From positions 1 through 8,405 of the forward strand of contig CAKROE010000101.1 of NCBI GenBank assembly GCA_934371915.1: DNA of 8,405 nucleotides, in the 5' to 3' direction. The DNA is from an uncultured Blautia sp. (GTDB lineage: Bacteria > Bacillota > Clostridia > Lachnospirales > Lachnospiraceae). Both the position numbers and the translations under genes were made by a program. The notes beneath the pieces were generated by a model that searched no databases, was not told where the DNA came from, and saw only the letters and a list, made by a program, of their open reading frames with translations. How positions within the stretch are numbered: position 1 is the first letter of the stretch; every line of letters starts with the position of its first letter. Below, piece by piece: positions 6,405-8,405 of this stretch.

Positions 6405-7103
6405 ATGAAAAAATACAGAATTGAACTGACAATGGCCTGTCTGCTGCTGGTATGTTTTTACCTGTTATCCAGACAGGCCGCTGTTATTTCTGTGAATCAG
6501 ACAGAATCGACGAAGAAGGAAGCCGGACCGCTGATTCTTGTGGATGCGGGACATGGAGGGACCGATCCGGGAATGATCGGTGTGGGAGGGCTGGAAGAGA
6601 AAGGTATCAATCTTTCTGTTTCGCTGCTTCTTCGGGATACACTTGAAAAATCCGGATATTCAGTCATCATGACAAGGGAAGAGGATAAAGGACTGTATGA
6701 CAGCAGCGCAGCAAACAAAAAAGCACAGGATATGCAACGCCGGATTGCGATGATCCGGGAACATGCGCCGGTACTTTCCGTCAGCATTCACCAGAACAGC
6801 TATCAGGATTCAGGGGTGCATGGACCGCAGGTGTTTTATTATGAAGGTTCTGTGGAAGGAAAAAAGCTTGCAGAGGCAGTCCAGAGCAGTTTGAATCATC
6901 AGCTCGAGGTGGACCGGCCACGGGATGTGAAGGGAAATGCAAGCTATTATCTGCTCAAAAGAAGCAGTGGAACACTTGTGATCGTGGAATGTGGTTTCCT
7001 GACAAATCCGGAGGAGGCTCAGAAACTTCAGAAAAAAGAGTATCAGCAAAAAGTTGCCGCCGCAGTCAGCGAAGGAATACGTACATATCTGAATGCGCAG
7101 TAA
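6405..7103 (+). CDS. cwlD: N-acetylmuramoyl-L-alanine amidase, CwlD-like (Amidase_3)
   Basis: This zinc amidase cuts the muramic acid-L-Ala bond in peptidoglycan. CwlD performs the first step in making muramic-delta-lactam in the spore cortex. With the preferred start it has 232 residues, close to B. subtilis CwlD (about 237). The N-terminus MKKYRIELTM plus a hydrophobic segment (about 9-22) is a signal peptide or anchor. The amidase domain (about 43-230) shows ILVDAGHGGTDPG with H50, GLEEKGINL with E65, SVSIHQNS with H129 and VIVECGFLTN with E195, the expected zinc ligands and catalytic Glu. No cell-wall-binding repeats are present. Small size, lack of repeats and position after sigE favour CwlD over vegetative amidases. 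The gap after sigE is 61 bases with no clear terminator, so co-transcription is possible. B. subtilis cwlD is under sigma-E control; I could not identify a sigma-E promoter here. Confidence 0.88.
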   Translation: MKKYRIELTMACLLLVCFYLLSRQAAVISVNQTESTKKEAGPLILVDAGHGGTDPGMIGVGGLEEKGINLSVSLLLRDTLEKSGYSVIMTREEDKGLYDSSAANKKAQDMQRRIAMIREHAPVLSVSIHQNSYQDSGVHGPQVFYYEGSVEGKKLAEAVQSSLNHQLEVDRPRDVKGNASYYLLKRSSGTLVIVECGFLTNPEEAQKLQKKEYQQKVAAAVSEGIRTYLNAQ

Positions 7104-7127
7104 ATAGCAAAACGTGTAGATATTGTG

Positions 7128-7156
7128 AACTTCTGCGAAATAAAGGAAGTTTGTTT
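7128..7156 (+). terminator. Weak candidate terminator after cwlD
   Basis: AACTTC (7128-7133) can pair with GAAGTT (7146-7151) across a 12-base loop, followed by the T-rich TGTTTG. The stem is short and AT-rich, so efficiency is doubtful. Confidence 0.25.
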
Positions 7157-7183
7157 GCCATAAGAAAAATCCTTTGCTATACT
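7155..7183 (+). promoter_or_regulatory. Sigma-A promoter of the downstream membrane-protein gene
   Basis: TTGCCA (7155-7160) and TATACT (7178-7183) are 17 bp apart, and TG at 7175-7176 gives an extended -10. The predicted start is near 7190, giving a leader of about 45 bases. This separates the following gene from the sporulation genes. Confidence 0.75.
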
Positions 7184-7237
7184 GTTGCTGTATGAATGGA
7201 AAGTATTTTATACAGAGATTTACAGAAGAGGTGTATG

Positions 7238-8405
7238 ATGTTAGGTGTAATTTATTTAATCCTGTGTATGCTCATCGGAAAAGAGCTGGCAGGGCTGCTG
7301 CTTTCAAAAAAATCCGGATATAATCAGATCTGGCTTACTCTGGCAGCAGCTTTTGGCACAGGCGTTCTTATAATGGGATGGGCAACCTATATGACTGCAT
7401 GGGCGGCAAGCGAGGCCGGTGCAGCCCATCCGCTGATCTATGCGAATGCAGTTGTCATGTCTGTGGCGGTATTGATCGTGGTGCTCCTTTACTGGAAAAG
7501 ATACCATAAGGCAGGTTTCTTTAAGGGGATTTTGGAAACAGGGATGATTACGGAGCGCAGGCTGTTTCGAAAAGAAGCCGTGTTTTTTGGCGCTTTGCTG
7601 GTCTTTCTGACCTGGATCATGTTTTATGTCTTTTTTATCAGAGACGGAGTGTTGTACAGTGGTTATACAGTTTACGGGGATTATGCACCGCATACAGCAA
7701 TGATGCGGTCTTTTTCTATGGGAAACAATTTTCCGACACAGTATCCGCATTTTGGCGGGCAGGATGTAAAGTACCATTTTATGTTCCAGTTTTTTGTGGG
7801 AAATCTTGAATTTCTGGGACTGCGTCTGGATCTGGCATATAATGCAGTGAGTGTCCTGGCGCTTCTGGGATTTTTGATCTTTCTGTATTATATGGCGAAG
7901 CGTCTTACCGGAAGCTTTGCAGCCGGAGTGCTGACTGTATTTTTCTTTTTTTTCAGAAGTTCCTTAAGCTTTTTCAGGTTTGTCATAGAACATCTGAGTG
8001 CCGGAGATCTCTGGGCAACGCTGAGAGACAATACAACATTTATCGGTTATACGACAAATGAAAACTGGGGCCTCTGGAACTTTAATGTATATCTGAATCA
8101 GCGTCATCTGGCATTCGGACTTCTGATCGTTGCGATCGTGCTATGGGTATTTATGGACTGGCTCGAGGCAGGATGCAGCGCGCCGGAGAGAGGTGTACGC
8201 TGGATAAAAAACCGCATTTTTACGAAGAAAGCATGGCTCTGCGTGCACTCAGAAACGGCACTGCTTGCAGGTATGCTCCTCGGTCTTACTTCTTTCTGGA
8301 ACGGGGCGGCAGTGATCGGCGGCCTTCTGATCCTGATGGGATTTGCCGTGCTGATGTTCGGCATGTCTTCCATGAGCGGCGCCGTGGCCCCGCTGAAGGA
8401 GAGCG
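7238..8405 (+). CDS. Unrecognised polytopic membrane protein, GT-C glycosyltransferase-like (3' truncated)
   Basis: The frame is open for 389 codons to the window end with no stop, so the gene is partial. ATG 7235 and ATG 7238 are in frame; 7238 is 6 bases from AGAGG (7227-7231) and is preferred. The protein is mostly hydrophobic, with about eight likely membrane segments (roughly 3-21, 31-56, 70-86, 114-134, 199-219, 226-248, 290-307, 340-378). Between segments 4 and 5 is a long polar loop with VYGDYAPHTAMMRSFSMGNN and then FPTQYPHFGG and YHF. An acidic residue (D148) early in the first large extracytoplasmic loop is a feature of lipid-sugar-dependent GT-C enzymes. A second polar stretch has NENWGLWNFN and YLNQRHLAFG (about 274-294). 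Residues 235-239 are a run of Phe. A GT-C role in envelope sugar transfer is inference; it could equally be an uncharacterised membrane family. Confidence 0.85.
   Translation, partial: MLGVIYLILCMLIGKELAGLLLSKKSGYNQIWLTLAAAFGTGVLIMGWATYMTAWAASEAGAAHPLIYANAVVMSVAVLIVVLLYWKRYHKAGFFKGILETGMITERRLFRKEAVFFGALLVFLTWIMFYVFFIRDGVLYSGYTVYGDYAPHTAMMRSFSMGNNFPTQYPHFGGQDVKYHFMFQFFVGNLEFLGLRLDLAYNAVSVLALLGFLIFLYYMAKRLTGSFAAGVLTVFFFFFRSSLSFFRFVIEHLSAGDLWATLRDNTTFIGYTTNENWGLWNFNVYLNQRHLAFGLLIVAIVLWVFMDWLEAGCSAPERGVRWIKNRIFTKKAWLCVHSETALLAGMLLGLTSFWNGAAVIGGLLILMGFAVLMFGMSSMSGAVAPLKES

Noticed and set aside
7304..7777. 157-codon open frame on the - strand
   Set aside because: It is antisense to the open membrane-protein frame that has its own promoter and SD. 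The product is Cys/His-rich with no recognisable domain.

Overview
The window looks like the chromosome of a spore-forming, low-to-moderate GC Firmicute of class Clostridia, most likely Lachnospiraceae. This is inferred from four things: a single-chain PurL with a fused glutaminase, a T-box controlled thrS, the sporulation pair spoIIGA-sigE, and SD and promoter style. All supported genes are on the + strand. I saw no tRNA, rRNA, CRISPR array, insertion sequence or phage gene.

Layout: (1) 2-2230 is the C-terminal part of purL (purine synthesis), cut by the window start. (2) 2231-2657 is a gene-free control region. It holds a palindrome resembling a FadR/GntR operator, a consensus sigma-A promoter, and a threonine T-box leader ending in an intrinsic terminator. 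(3) 2658-4619 is thrS. (4) 4620-4747 is a dense 128-bp junction. It holds the thrS terminator, Spo0A-box-like sites, a TTGACA-N21-TATAAT promoter and the SD of the next gene, and these elements physically overlap. (5) 4748-5599 spoIIGA and 5612-6343 sigE form a tight pair: the membrane protease and the pro-sigma-E it activates. (6) 6405-7103 is a cwlD-like spore-cortex amidase. (7) After a sigma-A promoter, an unrecognised polytopic membrane protein with a GT-C-glycosyltransferase-like look starts at 7238 and runs off the end.

How the parts work together: thrS is probably induced when uncharged tRNA-Thr accumulates, through its T-box. The sporulation genes downstream form a mother-cell module: Spo0A~P would switch on spoIIGA-sigE, SpoIIGA would mature sigma-E, and sigma-E would drive mother-cell genes, possibly including the adjacent amidase.

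The most interesting feature is the thrS/spoIIGA junction. The -10 element and predicted start of the spoIIG promoter lie inside the thrS terminator hairpin, and the hairpin's 3' arm contains the spoIIGA SD. RNA arriving from thrS can form the full hairpin, which should stop transcription and bury the SD. RNA starting at the sporulation promoter lacks the 5' arm, so it should neither terminate nor hide the SD. The sequence elements are visible; the mechanism is inference.
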